From: Phycisphaerae bacterium
Lineage (GTDB): Bacteria; Planctomycetota; Phycisphaerae; Sedimentisphaerales; SG8-4
Length of the DNA stretch: 21,147 bases
Assembly: GCA_030613765.1 (NCBI GenBank)
Contig: JAUWLI010000014.1
Coordinates: 1-21,147 of the forward strand
Direction of reading: 5' to 3'
Below, one piece after another: positions 1 to 7,221 of this stretch. The first letter of the stretch is position 1. Every line of letters starts with the position of its first letter. The notes under the pieces were generated by a model that searched no databases, was not told the DNA's origin, and worked only from the letters and a program-made list of their open reading frames with translations. Both the position numbers and the translations under genes were made by a program.

Positions 1-540
1 CATCTCGACGATATTGTTGATGGGAACAGTCCGTTCACACTGTACAAGAAAACCGGAGGTGACAAACACTTCAAGTTGGAAACTGATGATGTCGAAGCCC
101 GTGAGGAGCTAAGTATAAGTGATACTACGGATATATTTAAAGGGATAGGTGTTGAGGAGATTAGATATGAAAAAATGAGAACAACAAGCGGCGGAATGTC
201 AAGACCAATAATGGGAATGTCAAGTTCAATAGATGATGGAATGGTTGGTGTGCGTGTTTTGATTGATCCTATGACGAAGGAAGTTATCAATAAGGTTGTT
301 GAGTTGGACGAGGATGGGAAAGAGAAACTCGACACCAGGGGCAGACCTATTTATACAGTCAACGACAGTTGGTTCATACTGAATGTTAAATTTGCTTGGA
401 AAGATGCACCGGCGCCGCCTGTCGTGGCAGGTCCGGCTATGCCTGTTGATTATGATAGTCGTCGGTCGGGTACATCTGTCGTGCCGGCCAGCGGGACTGC
501 GGGGCAGAGGCGGGATGATGTTGGGAGAACCGGGGAGTAG
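1..540 (+). CDS. C-terminal part of an unrecognised protein, likely a pilus/secretion-like envelope component
   Basis: The reading frame is open from the first base of the window to a TAG at 538-540, so this is the last 179 residues of a longer protein. The internal TTG at 76 is not a convincing start because the frame continues upstream without a stop. The segment is soluble-looking and acidic. It has a Met/Ser/Gly-rich stretch around DNA 190-240 and an aromatic strand-like stretch (NDSWFILNVKFAW), and ends in a Pro/Ala-rich then Arg/Gly-rich tail that looks disordered. It precedes two single-pass membrane proteins on the same strand with an 80-base gap, so it is probably part of one operon. 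By position it could be the PilN- or Amuc_1101-like member of a Planctomycetes pilus-like cluster, but that is inference from neighbours only. I do not recognise the family. Confidence 0.75.
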   Translation, partial: HLDDIVDGNSPFTLYKKTGGDKHFKLETDDVEAREELSISDTTDIFKGIGVEEIRYEKMRTTSGGMSRPIMGMSSSIDDGMVGVRVLIDPMTKEVINKVVELDEDGKEKLDTRGRPIYTVNDSWFILNVKFAWKDAPAPPVVAGPAMPVDYDSRRSGTSVVPASGTAGQRRDDVGRTGE

Positions 541-620
541 ACAATTGGTCTTGATGACTTTTAGGATAACGCCAAGCTATAATAAGAAATGAAAAGAGCG
601 AAATAGAATAGTGAGTTAAA

Positions 621-1946
621 ATGGATATCCCCCAATTTAAAGATGTTATACAAAAGCTGAGTGTTTTTAAGAGACATTCATCGTTATTAGTACCGATTAT
701 TATTGGCCTGGTTGGCGCGCTACTTTTTCTACCTACGCAATTGATAAACAGTAAACTCGAGGCGCAGATGTCAGAAGAAAGTGTTATGCAGGGGAGCAGA
801 CAAATTTTGTCCTTACGGGAAAATACCCCTGCCAGTGACCAATGGAAAGTAGAGAGATGGCGACAGCAGGCATATCAAAGCGATGCCAATCAAATATCGC
901 TTTTAGCCAAAGAACTGAGTCAAAGACAGTTATTAAGCGACAACATATTTCCAGAGCCCAAAGATCGTTCAATTTTGCTTTTCAAGGGATTTGGTCAGCG
1001 GTTTCGCAGTGGAGTGGATGAGCAGCTTAAGGGTGTAAATGCCGGTGAATGTCCCACAGAGGAGGAGTTGAAGAGAAGCCTGGGGGGCTTATCCAGTGGA
1101 TTTCGCAGGGGTAGCCGCTTAAGTCGGGGGGCTTTGAGCGGAGCTGGTACTGAGATAAGGAATGCTCTTTGCCGATCGAAAGCGGAGTCTGCTTCTGTTT
1201 ATATTAATCCGATTACCTTGAGCGGATACGAATTCTGGGGCGAATATCAGTATGCCGGGACGCCCGAGGCGGTTAAGGACTGCTGGTATTACCAGTTGGC
1301 TTACTGGATAATCGAAGATATTATCGATACGACAGATGCTATGAATTCGGGCTCGAACAGTGTTTTCGAATCGCCGGTCAAACGGCTTGGGAGCATATGG
1401 TTCACATCCGATGAGTCGGTCATAGGGCGTTTCATTAAGACTACGTTTAGGGGGCCGTCGACGAGGTCCACTTCACGAGTAGCACGAGATATGCCCATGT
1501 ATGTTCTTACAATTCAGGATGGAGTTACGCTGCCATGGACCAGTCGGGTATGCAATGATGATATTGATGTTGTGCATTTTAATGTTCGTGTTGTGGTAAG
1601 TACGAAAGCGGTTTTGCGGTTTATGCAGGAGCTTTGCAGCGCCAAACGGCATGCAATTCGTGAATCGAGTGGGCAGATACAGGCCCCAAGATACGCAAAG
1701 CATAATCAGATAACGATTTTAGAAAGTAAGATTACGTCGATTAACCGACAAGATGAAATTCACAAATACTACCGTTATGGTGAGGATGCTGTTGTGGAAT
1801 TAGATTTGATTTGTGAATATGTCTTTAGCAAGAAGGGCTACGATGATATTAAGCCAGTATCGGTTAAGGAATCTCAGATAATTCAAACTATGCCGGGTGA
1901 GTTGGGCCCAAGGGGTTCTTATATTAGCCCCGGTGGAAGACCATGA
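621..1946 (+). CDS. Single-pass envelope protein, possibly PilO/Amuc_1100-like
   Basis: A 441-residue protein with a short cytoplasmic N-terminus, one strong transmembrane segment at about residues 21-42 (SLLVPIIIGLVGALLFLP) and a large presumed periplasmic part. After the membrane segment comes a polar, probably helical stretch (about 45-120), then a Gly/Arg/Ser-rich patch (about 148-180). The rest is mixed alpha/beta with a Gly/Pro-rich tail. This architecture (short N-terminus, membrane helix, coiled-coil-like region, periplasmic domain) is that of PilO/GspM-like alignment proteins and Akkermansia Amuc_1100, but I see no diagnostic motif. The ribosome site is weak (AGTGAG before the ATG). 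The gene ends 43 bases before the next ORF on the same strand, supporting cotranscription. The ORF is certain; the role is inference. Confidence 0.8.
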   Translation: MDIPQFKDVIQKLSVFKRHSSLLVPIIIGLVGALLFLPTQLINSKLEAQMSEESVMQGSRQILSLRENTPASDQWKVERWRQQAYQSDANQISLLAKELSQRQLLSDNIFPEPKDRSILLFKGFGQRFRSGVDEQLKGVNAGECPTEEELKRSLGGLSSGFRRGSRLSRGALSGAGTEIRNALCRSKAESASVYINPITLSGYEFWGEYQYAGTPEAVKDCWYYQLAYWIIEDIIDTTDAMNSGSNSVFESPVKRLGSIWFTSDESVIGRFIKTTFRGPSTRSTSRVARDMPMYVLTIQDGVTLPWTSRVCNDDIDVVHFNVRVVVSTKAVLRFMQELCSAKRHAIRESSGQIQAPRYAKHNQITILESKITSINRQDEIHKYYRYGEDAVVELDLICEYVFSKKGYDDIKPVSVKESQIIQTMPGELGPRGSYISPGGRP

Positions 1947-1973
1947 TGAGGTAACGAATTAAAAGAGGAAACT

Positions 1974-1997
1974 ATGCGAAGGTGTAGAAATGCGTAA
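1974..1997 (+). CDS. Seven-codon leader minicistron overlapping the next start
   Basis: ATG at 1974 is preceded by a good Shine-Dalgarno (AGAGGA, 4-base spacer) and encodes MRRCRNA before TAA at 1995-1997. The stop lies just inside the start of the large gene at 1990, whose own weaker ribosome site (AAGGTG) sits within the minicistron. Translation of the leader could deliver ribosomes to the 1990 start, or the second site may simply be used alone. No expression evidence is visible. Confidence 0.3.
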   Translation: MRRCRNA

Positions 1998-3993
1998 AAA
2001 AGGCGGCAACGTTTTCGAAGAACATGTTGAAAAGATCGTGTTGGTTCTTGTTGGACTTGTGTGTATTTGGCTTTTGATAACGCGTGTAGTCATCAGCCCG
2101 AATAAGGTTGTTCTGTATGCAGGTGTGAAACTTGGGCCTGGTGATATTGATCGTCGTATCGGCCAGGAAGCAGAATTTTTGAAGTTGAAGCTGGCGGGTA
2201 AGCCTGAGCCGCTGCCCCCATACAAACAGCGGGTTGATGCTTTTGTTGGTATGGTCGATCTGCCGATAGGTGATATTGATATTAGCTTGTATTGGCCGCT
2301 GCCCTTTCATAGTTCAACAGTTATTGATAAACAAAAATATGGTGTTCCTTTGGTTGGTGAAGTCACCGATGCGGCAATCTCGTACATCAGGGCGGTGGCT
2401 TATGAGCCTGTCATAGAAATTGACGGGGAGAATCAATATGATGTGGCAGTAAGTAGGCCAAATGATATTGATTTTGTGACAGTGGAGGCGAAATTTGATG
2501 TCCTGGGACTGCGTGGGAGATTTTATGATAGCTTTGCCGGTGAAGATGTTGAGCAGGAAGAGTGGCGTGACCCGTGCCTTGCGGAACCGGTTTTTGCGGC
2601 TGTGCAGTTGCAGAGACAAGAATTGGGCGCCGACGGCAGTTGGGGCCAGTGGCAGATCGTGCCTCGAACGAGGATCGACCTTCATAAAAAGATGTTTGAA
2701 TCTGTAGAAGGGATTGAAGATATGCCACCCGGTGGAATCAAAGTGCGTCTACTTCAGTTTGATGATGCGGAAGTGAGGAGGGCTCTGCTGCAGCCGGAGG
2801 CTTATATGATTGCATCGGCAAAAGAAGAGTGGTTTCCTCCCTCGCTGCATAAAATATATGTAGAACAGCGGCAAGAGATAGAGATGGAAAAGGGGCGTAG
2901 AGCCAGAGAGGCAGAAATATTAGAGCGTGAGCAGGAGCGCGAAAAACTGAGAAAGGAGCGTGAGGAAGCACGCGAAGATCGGCGAGGGAGAACATCTGAA
3001 ACAGGATCGTCCCGAGGACAGTCTGGCGGAAGGCGTGACTCGGCGCGCAGGGAAGATCGTTTAGGAACTGGCAGAGAGCGGTCAAGAAGAGACCGTGGCG
3101 ATCGCGGGGATGGAACGGAGGTTTTGTCAAGGAGAGAAGAGCGTGAGGAGCGAGAGAGAGAGAGAGAGGCACGTCTGGCGGAACTTAGAGAGACTTCGAG
3201 GGCAACAAGTTTGGATGATATTTATAAAGAGCTGGACGAGACTCTGATTACGAAGAAAACGAATCTTACGAAGTTACGGGAGCCGTTGTTGTTCTGGGCG
3301 CACGATGATACCGTGGAGCCGGGGAATAGTTACCGATACAAAATTCGCTTGGGTGTTTTTAGTCCGATAGCCGGGACGAACAAGTTCAAGGAGCAATATG
3401 AAAACCTGAAGAACAAGATTGTTTTATGGAGCGAGTTCTCTGAAGTAAAAGAGATTGTAAAGGTTCCGGAGACATTGTACTTTTTTCCTAGTAATGTACA
3501 GGAGGCGGCGAGGGTTGTTACAGTGAATGTCGCCAAGTATACATTAGGTTACTGGTACAGTAAGGACTTTGCGGTCAAGCCGGGAGAGGTTATAGGTAAG
3601 GTTGCTGAGTTTGAGCCGATGGAGGGGGAACAGATTGTGCCTACGACGCCCGAGACAATTGATTATACTACTGGAGTGGTTCTTGTGGATGTTGTCCCGG
3701 TGAATGATTGGTCGGGCGGAAGGAATATGTATGCCAGGCGTTTTTATGATATGCTCTACAGTTTTGATGGGGACAATATTGAGCACATACCTGTTAGCAC
3801 AAGGTATTGGGATGAAGAGTTACGGATTAAGTTAAATGAGATAACAAGATCCCAGAAGGAGCCGAAAGAACCTTTGAGACCATGGGATACCAAGTTGAAT
3901 GATTGGGAGTTGGCTCCGGAACTGGGATATCGTTATGATGACGATATGGGTTCGATCGATGAAAGGACCAGGATGCCACGCCGATCCAGGTAA
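1990..3993 (+). CDS. Large bitopic envelope protein with Arg/Glu-rich linker (pilus-like cluster)
   Basis: A 667-residue protein with a basic N-terminus, one transmembrane segment at about 14-35 (VEKIVLVLVGLVCIWLLI) and a large extracytoplasmic region. Residues about 40-285 form a first folded region. Residues about 291-402 are an extreme low-complexity Arg/Glu/Asp/Ser stretch, at first helical (EREQEREKLRKEREEARE), then RS/RD/RG-like, then ERERERE. Residues about 405-640 form a second beta-rich region containing AHDDTVEPGNSYRYKIRL and YTTGVVLVDVV; the tail is Arg-rich. It follows the previous membrane protein closely on the same strand and presumably works with it in an envelope-spanning assembly. 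The start is supported by AAGGTG six bases upstream and by the anchor position. I recognise no named family; similarity to planctomycete pilus/secretion-cluster proteins is inferred from architecture. Confidence 0.8.
   Translation: MRKKGGNVFEEHVEKIVLVLVGLVCIWLLITRVVISPNKVVLYAGVKLGPGDIDRRIGQEAEFLKLKLAGKPEPLPPYKQRVDAFVGMVDLPIGDIDISLYWPLPFHSSTVIDKQKYGVPLVGEVTDAAISYIRAVAYEPVIEIDGENQYDVAVSRPNDIDFVTVEAKFDVLGLRGRFYDSFAGEDVEQEEWRDPCLAEPVFAAVQLQRQELGADGSWGQWQIVPRTRIDLHKKMFESVEGIEDMPPGGIKVRLLQFDDAEVRRALLQPEAYMIASAKEEWFPPSLHKIYVEQRQEIEMEKGRRAREAEILEREQEREKLRKEREEAREDRRGRTSETGSSRGQSGGRRDSARREDRLGTGRERSRRDRGDRGDGTEVLSRREEREEREREREARLAELRETSRATSLDDIYKELDETLITKKTNLTKLREPLLFWAHDDTVEPGNSYRYKIRLGVFSPIAGTNKFKEQYENLKNKIVLWSEFSEVKEIVKVPETLYFFPSNVQEAARVVTVNVAKYTLGYWYSKDFAVKPGEVIGKVAEFEPMEGEQIVPTTPETIDYTTGVVLVDVVPVNDWSGGRNMYARRFYDMLYSFDGDNIEHIPVSTRYWDEELRIKLNEITRSQKEPKEPLRPWDTKLNDWELAPELGYRYDDDMGSIDERTRMPRRSR
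3152..3167 (+). repeat. (GA)8 dinucleotide tract inside a coding region
   Basis: Eight uninterrupted GA units encode the ERERERE run of the large envelope protein. A dinucleotide tract in a coding region can slip by two bases, which would shift the frame and remove the second folded domain (about the last 270 residues). Confidence 0.85.
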
Positions 3994-4020
3994 AATTATG
4001 TAACGTAACACTGGGTATTA

Positions 4021-4053
4021 ATTCAGTTTCTGTAGCGTGATCAGGAACTGAAT
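4021..4053. repeat. Inverted repeat (12-bp arms) in the convergent gap
   Basis: The left arm at 4021-4032 (ATTCAGTTTCTG) pairs with the right arm at 4042-4053 (CAGGAACTGAAT) with one G-U wobble and a 9-base loop. It lies 27 bases after the stop of the large envelope gene, so it may terminate or protect that transcript. There is no T-run on either strand, so it is not a classical intrinsic terminator. The right arm contains AGGA and the first two bases of an ATG at 4052, so the fold would hide that ribosome site. Confidence 0.7.
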
Positions 4054-4180
4054 GAAGAGGGGGAAATTACTGCTTGCGGTGGATTATTATCTGAAACTCA
4101 TTCGGGGGACATCCCAGGATTTATTGGTTTTTACTATTGTTTGCACCATTAACAATCTCCGTTTCCGGACGCGTTTGTAA
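4052..4180 (+). CDS. Possible 42-residue small protein with a hairpin-masked ribosome site
   Basis: ATG at 4052 follows AGGA at 4043-4046 with a 5-base spacer and runs 42 codons to TAA at 4178-4180. The product is basic (starts MKRGKLLLAVDYYLKLIRG) with a short hydrophobic stretch (LLVFTIVCTI) and a basic end. No family is recognised. The start region lies in the right arm of the 4021-4053 hairpin. It may be real, a decayed gene remnant, or chance; codon statistics on 42 codons cannot decide. The rest of the gap to 4239 shows nothing I can name. Confidence 0.25.
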   Translation: MKRGKLLLAVDYYLKLIRGTSQDLLVFTIVCTINNLRFRTRL

Positions 4181-4239
4181 GCGTATTAGCGGAACCAGGA
4201 CTCTTTGGCAACAGGGGATGCTTATCTGTCGTTGTTTGC

Positions 4240-5832
4240 TTATTTGTGTGTTAGTTGGCTTTTGAGCAGCGAGAAAGTATGGATGAGTTCGTTATCAATA
4301 TTGATTATCTGGTAAGTTACCTTTGGATCGGTTGCTGTTGTGTCGAATGCGAGCATTCCAAATGAACATTTCTTATTGTAACCGAATATGGCGTCCTCCA
4401 TCAGGCGGTGTGTGTGGATGTTTGTCAGCTTTGAACTTTCGAACTCGTAAAGGTCATATCCGTCGGCACGATCAATTTTCCAGATGTCCGAGCGATGACG
4501 GTCGGCTGAGATAAGGATTACTCCGTCAATTTTGTTTTCTTCGAGAAAGGCCAATATATCCTCGCGTTCTTTTTTGTAGCCTTGCCATGTGTCACGACTT
4601 CCGGGTTTGGTTCCAAAGGCCCAGGAAACGGGTGAGGCGAGAACTTTGAATGTGGCGGTAGAGGCCTTTACCTTTTTTAATAACCATTCTTTCTGGACTG
4701 GACCGAGCATGGATGGATTATCGCCTTTTGGTTTCATACGGTAGTATCGTCCGTCGAGCATAAAGAAGTCGACGTCGCCGATGGAGAAATCGAACCAGCA
4801 GCCGGGTTGGTTTTCCCCTCCGCCGTAATAAGGATTGTTCCAGTTGTTGCGAAATAAGCGCCAGACGGGAATCTTCCACGCGGGCTCGTTGATTTCTGGT
4901 CCGCCCCAACCATCATTGGTGGTAAAGTCGTGGTCGTCCCAGATGGCATAGATGGCCGTGGAGGCGACGAGGTTACGGAATTCAGGGCGGGACTGTCGTC
5001 GATAATAACAATATTGCTGGACGGCTGGTCTTGTCGGATTGTCGATATAGATGTTGTCGCCGAGAAAAAGAAAAGCCGACGGATTGTGTGCGGCAATCGT
5101 ATTCCACATTCTTTCGTACCAGGGTGTGTATCCTGCTCCCCCGCCGAAACCGATTTGAAACTTCGCTTTCGCGTCAGCAGTGGAGAAGGTGCGGAACGAC
5201 CACCGTTTCGGCTGCTTTCTGCCATTCACCAGCAGTTCGTAGTGATACTGGGCATCTGGCTTCAGATTCTCTATGTCAACTACGGCTGTGAAGTCTCTGT
5301 TTTTGTTTGTTTTCACTACGGTGGACTTTATAGGCGAACTCATATTCTGCGAGGAGCTAACGACAACCTGCACAGGCACTTCGTTTGTAGTGCGTACCCA
5401 GAATTTTACGCTGCTGTCAGTGACACAGCCGAGCATTGGGCCGTGTAGAAGCTCAGTTGTGTGTTTTTTCGCCAATAGCTTAAACTGTGCGCTTTCGGTC
5501 AAGGGCATTAGCAAATCTCTTGGGCCGGCGAGGAAACGGTCGAAAGGGAGTCCTGCGTCGATGGCCTGCCTGGTATACGAAATGGCCTTGCCAATGTCTT
5601 TCTTTTGAGCATAAGCGACCGCCAGGCCATACATAGACTCTAAATCCTCGGGATTTTTCTTGAGATAGTTTTTAAAGTGTCTTATGGCTTTATCGTGCTT
5701 GCCATCCATGATTTGGGAAATTGCTTCTCTGTTCTGCTGCTTGTATTGCTCTGCGGCATAGATGGCAGCGGCAAACAAGAATAATGTTACACAAATAAAG
5801 ACTAATGCACCGAATACTTTTTTCAAGGCCAT
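4240..5832 (-). CDS. Exported TPR and PhoD-like metallophosphatase
   Basis: The start at 5832 (MALKKVFG) gives 530 residues with an immediate hydrophobic signal sequence or anchor (about 5-27) and a fitting ribosome site (AGGG 8-9 bases upstream). The frame is open to 6018, but earlier starts run into the gamma-subunit gene. In order: TPR-like helices (about 44-95, including EDLESMYGLAVAYAQKK); an Fn3-like PhoD N-terminal domain (about 131-217); and a PhoD/calcineurin-like phosphatase domain (about 226-520). Visible metal-site motifs are GDN at 258-260, WDDHD at 298-302, DGRYYR at 360-365 and ADRH at 443-446. The family hydrolyses phosphate mono- and diesters outside the membrane. The usual first PhoD motif (a Ser-Cys-Gln-type stretch) is replaced by a glycine run (GFGGGAGYTP), so the metal site or substrate may differ. 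It lies 37 bases downstream of the oxidoreductase gamma gene and may share its transcript. Substrate unknown. Confidence 0.88.
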   Translation of the reverse strand: MALKKVFGALVFICVTLFLFAAAIYAAEQYKQQNREAISQIMDGKHDKAIRHFKNYLKKNPEDLESMYGLAVAYAQKKDIGKAISYTRQAIDAGLPFDRFLAGPRDLLMPLTESAQFKLLAKKHTTELLHGPMLGCVTDSSVKFWVRTTNEVPVQVVVSSSQNMSSPIKSTVVKTNKNRDFTAVVDIENLKPDAQYHYELLVNGRKQPKRWSFRTFSTADAKAKFQIGFGGGAGYTPWYERMWNTIAAHNPSAFLFLGDNIYIDNPTRPAVQQYCYYRRQSRPEFRNLVASTAIYAIWDDHDFTTNDGWGGPEINEPAWKIPVWRLFRNNWNNPYYGGGENQPGCWFDFSIGDVDFFMLDGRYYRMKPKGDNPSMLGPVQKEWLLKKVKASTATFKVLASPVSWAFGTKPGSRDTWQGYKKEREDILAFLEENKIDGVILISADRHRSDIWKIDRADGYDLYEFESSKLTNIHTHRLMEDAIFGYNKKCSFGMLAFDTTATDPKVTYQIINIDNELIHTFSLLKSQLTHK

Positions 5833-5869
5833 TTCATATCCCTTTTTGGCGGAGCGAGTTTTTTTGTGC

Positions 5870-6439
5870 CTATCCATCACCCTGTGCGAATTCAGCGCCG
5901 CGGTGGAGGGCTTCGGTGTTGGCCGGCAGTGTTTTATGATAACGCTTGGCAATGGTATCGGGTAAACAAGCGACTGCTGCATCAGGGCTGAGAACACCTC
6001 GCTTTTGGAAATATGCACCGAGGGCCGCCATATTGGCGGCTTTCTTATTGCCTAATTCGACTGCTATTTCATCTGCTGGGACTGCTATAATCTCGATTGA
6101 ATCGTCTAATTGCGGCTTAGTATCAATCAAAGAGCTGTTCATAACCAGCAGCCCGCCGTTTTTGAGGCGAGAGGCGAATTTATTTAGCGAGGCCTTGTTC
6201 ATTACAATCAGCGAGTCAGGCCTGTCGACGAGTGGTGAGGCGATAGGTTCATCTGCGATGATGACCATACAATTTGAGGTGCCGCCGCGAACCTCGGCGC
6301 CATAGGAGGGCATACAGGTTACCTCTTTGCCGGCCTTCATCGCCGTTTGTGCCAGGAGTCTTCCTGCCAGCATGATTCCCTGCCCGCCAAAGCCGGCTAC
6401 GATAATCTCTTCATAAGAATCGTGTTTTGTATTTTGCAT
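5870..6439 (-). CDS. 2-oxoacid:ferredoxin oxidoreductase, gamma subunit
   Basis: A 189-residue protein with the gamma-subunit hallmark GFGGQGI at 16-22 and the family stretch PSYGAEVRGGTSNC. This domain carries the CoA-binding part of VOR/KOR-type oxidoreductases, which oxidatively decarboxylate 2-oxoacids to acyl-CoA and reduce ferredoxin in the cytoplasm. The start is placed at ATG 6439 because GAGGT lies at good spacing upstream; a GTG at 6457 lacks a ribosome site. It begins 20 bases after the beta stop, is last of the four subunits and is at usual family length. The subfamily (branched-chain, 2-oxoglutarate or other) cannot be fixed from this subunit. Confidence 0.93.
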   Translation of the reverse strand: MQNTKHDSYEEIIVAGFGGQGIMLAGRLLAQTAMKAGKEVTCMPSYGAEVRGGTSNCMVIIADEPIASPLVDRPDSLIVMNKASLNKFASRLKNGGLLVMNSSLIDTKPQLDDSIEIIAVPADEIAVELGNKKAANMAALGAYFQKRGVLSPDAAVACLPDTIAKRYHKTLPANTEALHRGAEFAQGDG

Positions 6440-6459
6440 CTCGTACCTCACAGGCACGT

Positions 6460-7221
6460 TTATACAGACATGCTGTGCTGTTGTGATTCATCCTTTAATC
6501 TTCCGAGGGGAAAGACTTTTGTCATTTCGTTCTCGATCCATTCCATTGCCTTGACGGGTGTCATTCGCCAATAAACCGGGCAGGGTGAGAGAAGCTCAAC
6601 AAGCGAAAGCCCTTTAGCGCCATCAACCTGCAATTCAAAAGCATGTTTTACGGCCTTTTTAGCCTTGCGGATTTGGGCTGGATTGCTTAACGCGCATCGC
6701 TCGACATAGATTGCGCCCGGCAACAATGCCAATAATTCCGATACCTGCAGCGGGTGGCCCTCGTTGACAGCATCTCGTCCCTGTTGCGTCGTGGCTGTCA
6801 CCTGGCCGAGAACAGTCGTCGGCGCCAACTGGCCGCCTGTCATTCCAAATACAGCGTTGTTGATGAAGATAACCGTTATCTGTTCACCTCTGTGGGCGGC
6901 GTGAATGATCTCGCCGGTCCCAATCGCTGCCAGATCCCCATCGCCCTGGTAGGAGAAGATTATTTTATCCGGGTTGGTCCTTTTCATGCCCGTGGCGACG
7001 GCCGGTGCTCTGCCGTGCGCAACTTCGATCATATCGACATCGAGATAATTGTACGCCAGGACCGCGCAGCCGACAGGAGCTATGCCGATGGTGCGGTTGT
7101 GTATACCTAATTCGTCGATTGTCTCTGCGACCAATCGATGAGCGATGCCGTGTCCGCAGCCGGGGCAATAATGGGTTGTGCAGTCTTTATAAGTTGGTGT
7201 TCGTTCAAATACTGTTTTCAT
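6460..7221 (-). CDS. 2-oxoacid:ferredoxin oxidoreductase, beta (TPP) subunit
   Basis: The start at 7221 (MKTVFERTP) gives 253 residues, normal for the family; the open frame further upstream is an overlap with the alpha gene. The thiamine pyrophosphate motif is complete: GDGD at 93-96 followed by NN at 121-122, then FGMTGGQ. CPGCGH (Cys19, Cys22), Cys52 and Cys214 (SPCP) match the four cysteines that bind the proximal 4Fe-4S cluster in OFOR beta subunits. The start overlaps the alpha stop by four bases (ATGA), so the two are translationally coupled. Role: binds TPP and passes electrons from the hydroxyacyl intermediate to ferredoxin. The substrate is not decided by these motifs. Confidence 0.95.
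   Translation of the reverse strand: MKTVFERTPTYKDCTTHYCPGCGHGIAHRLVAETIDELGIHNRTIGIAPVGCAVLAYNYLDVDMIEVAHGRAPAVATGMKRTNPDKIIFSYQGDGDLAAIGTGEIIHAAHRGEQITVIFINNAVFGMTGGQLAPTTVLGQVTATTQQGRDAVNEGHPLQVSELLALLPGAIYVERCALSNPAQIRKAKKAVKHAFELQVDGAKGLSLVELLSPCPVYWRMTPVKAMEWIENEMTKVFPLGRLKDESQQHSMSV

Noticed and set aside
2738..3172. 144-codon minus-strand frame opposite the charged linker
   Set aside because: Its Leu/Pro/Ser-rich composition is the complement of the Arg/Glu repeats; no start signal.
4021..4053. Intrinsic terminator
   Set aside because: The stem is good but no T-run follows on either strand, so it is reported only as an inverted repeat.
4108..4130. Remnant of a transposon end (CATTCGGGGGACATCCC resembles a sequence seen near IS200-like genes)
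   Set aside because: The resemblance is from memory, short, and no transposase reading frame is nearby.
4930..5448. 172-codon open frame opposite the PhoD-like gene
   Set aside because: No ribosome site or family sequence; it is a shadow of the phosphatase gene.
5833..6018. N-terminal extension of the PhoD-like protein up to 6018
   Set aside because: It overlaps the end of the gamma-subunit gene, and the start at 5832 has both a ribosome site and an immediate signal sequence.
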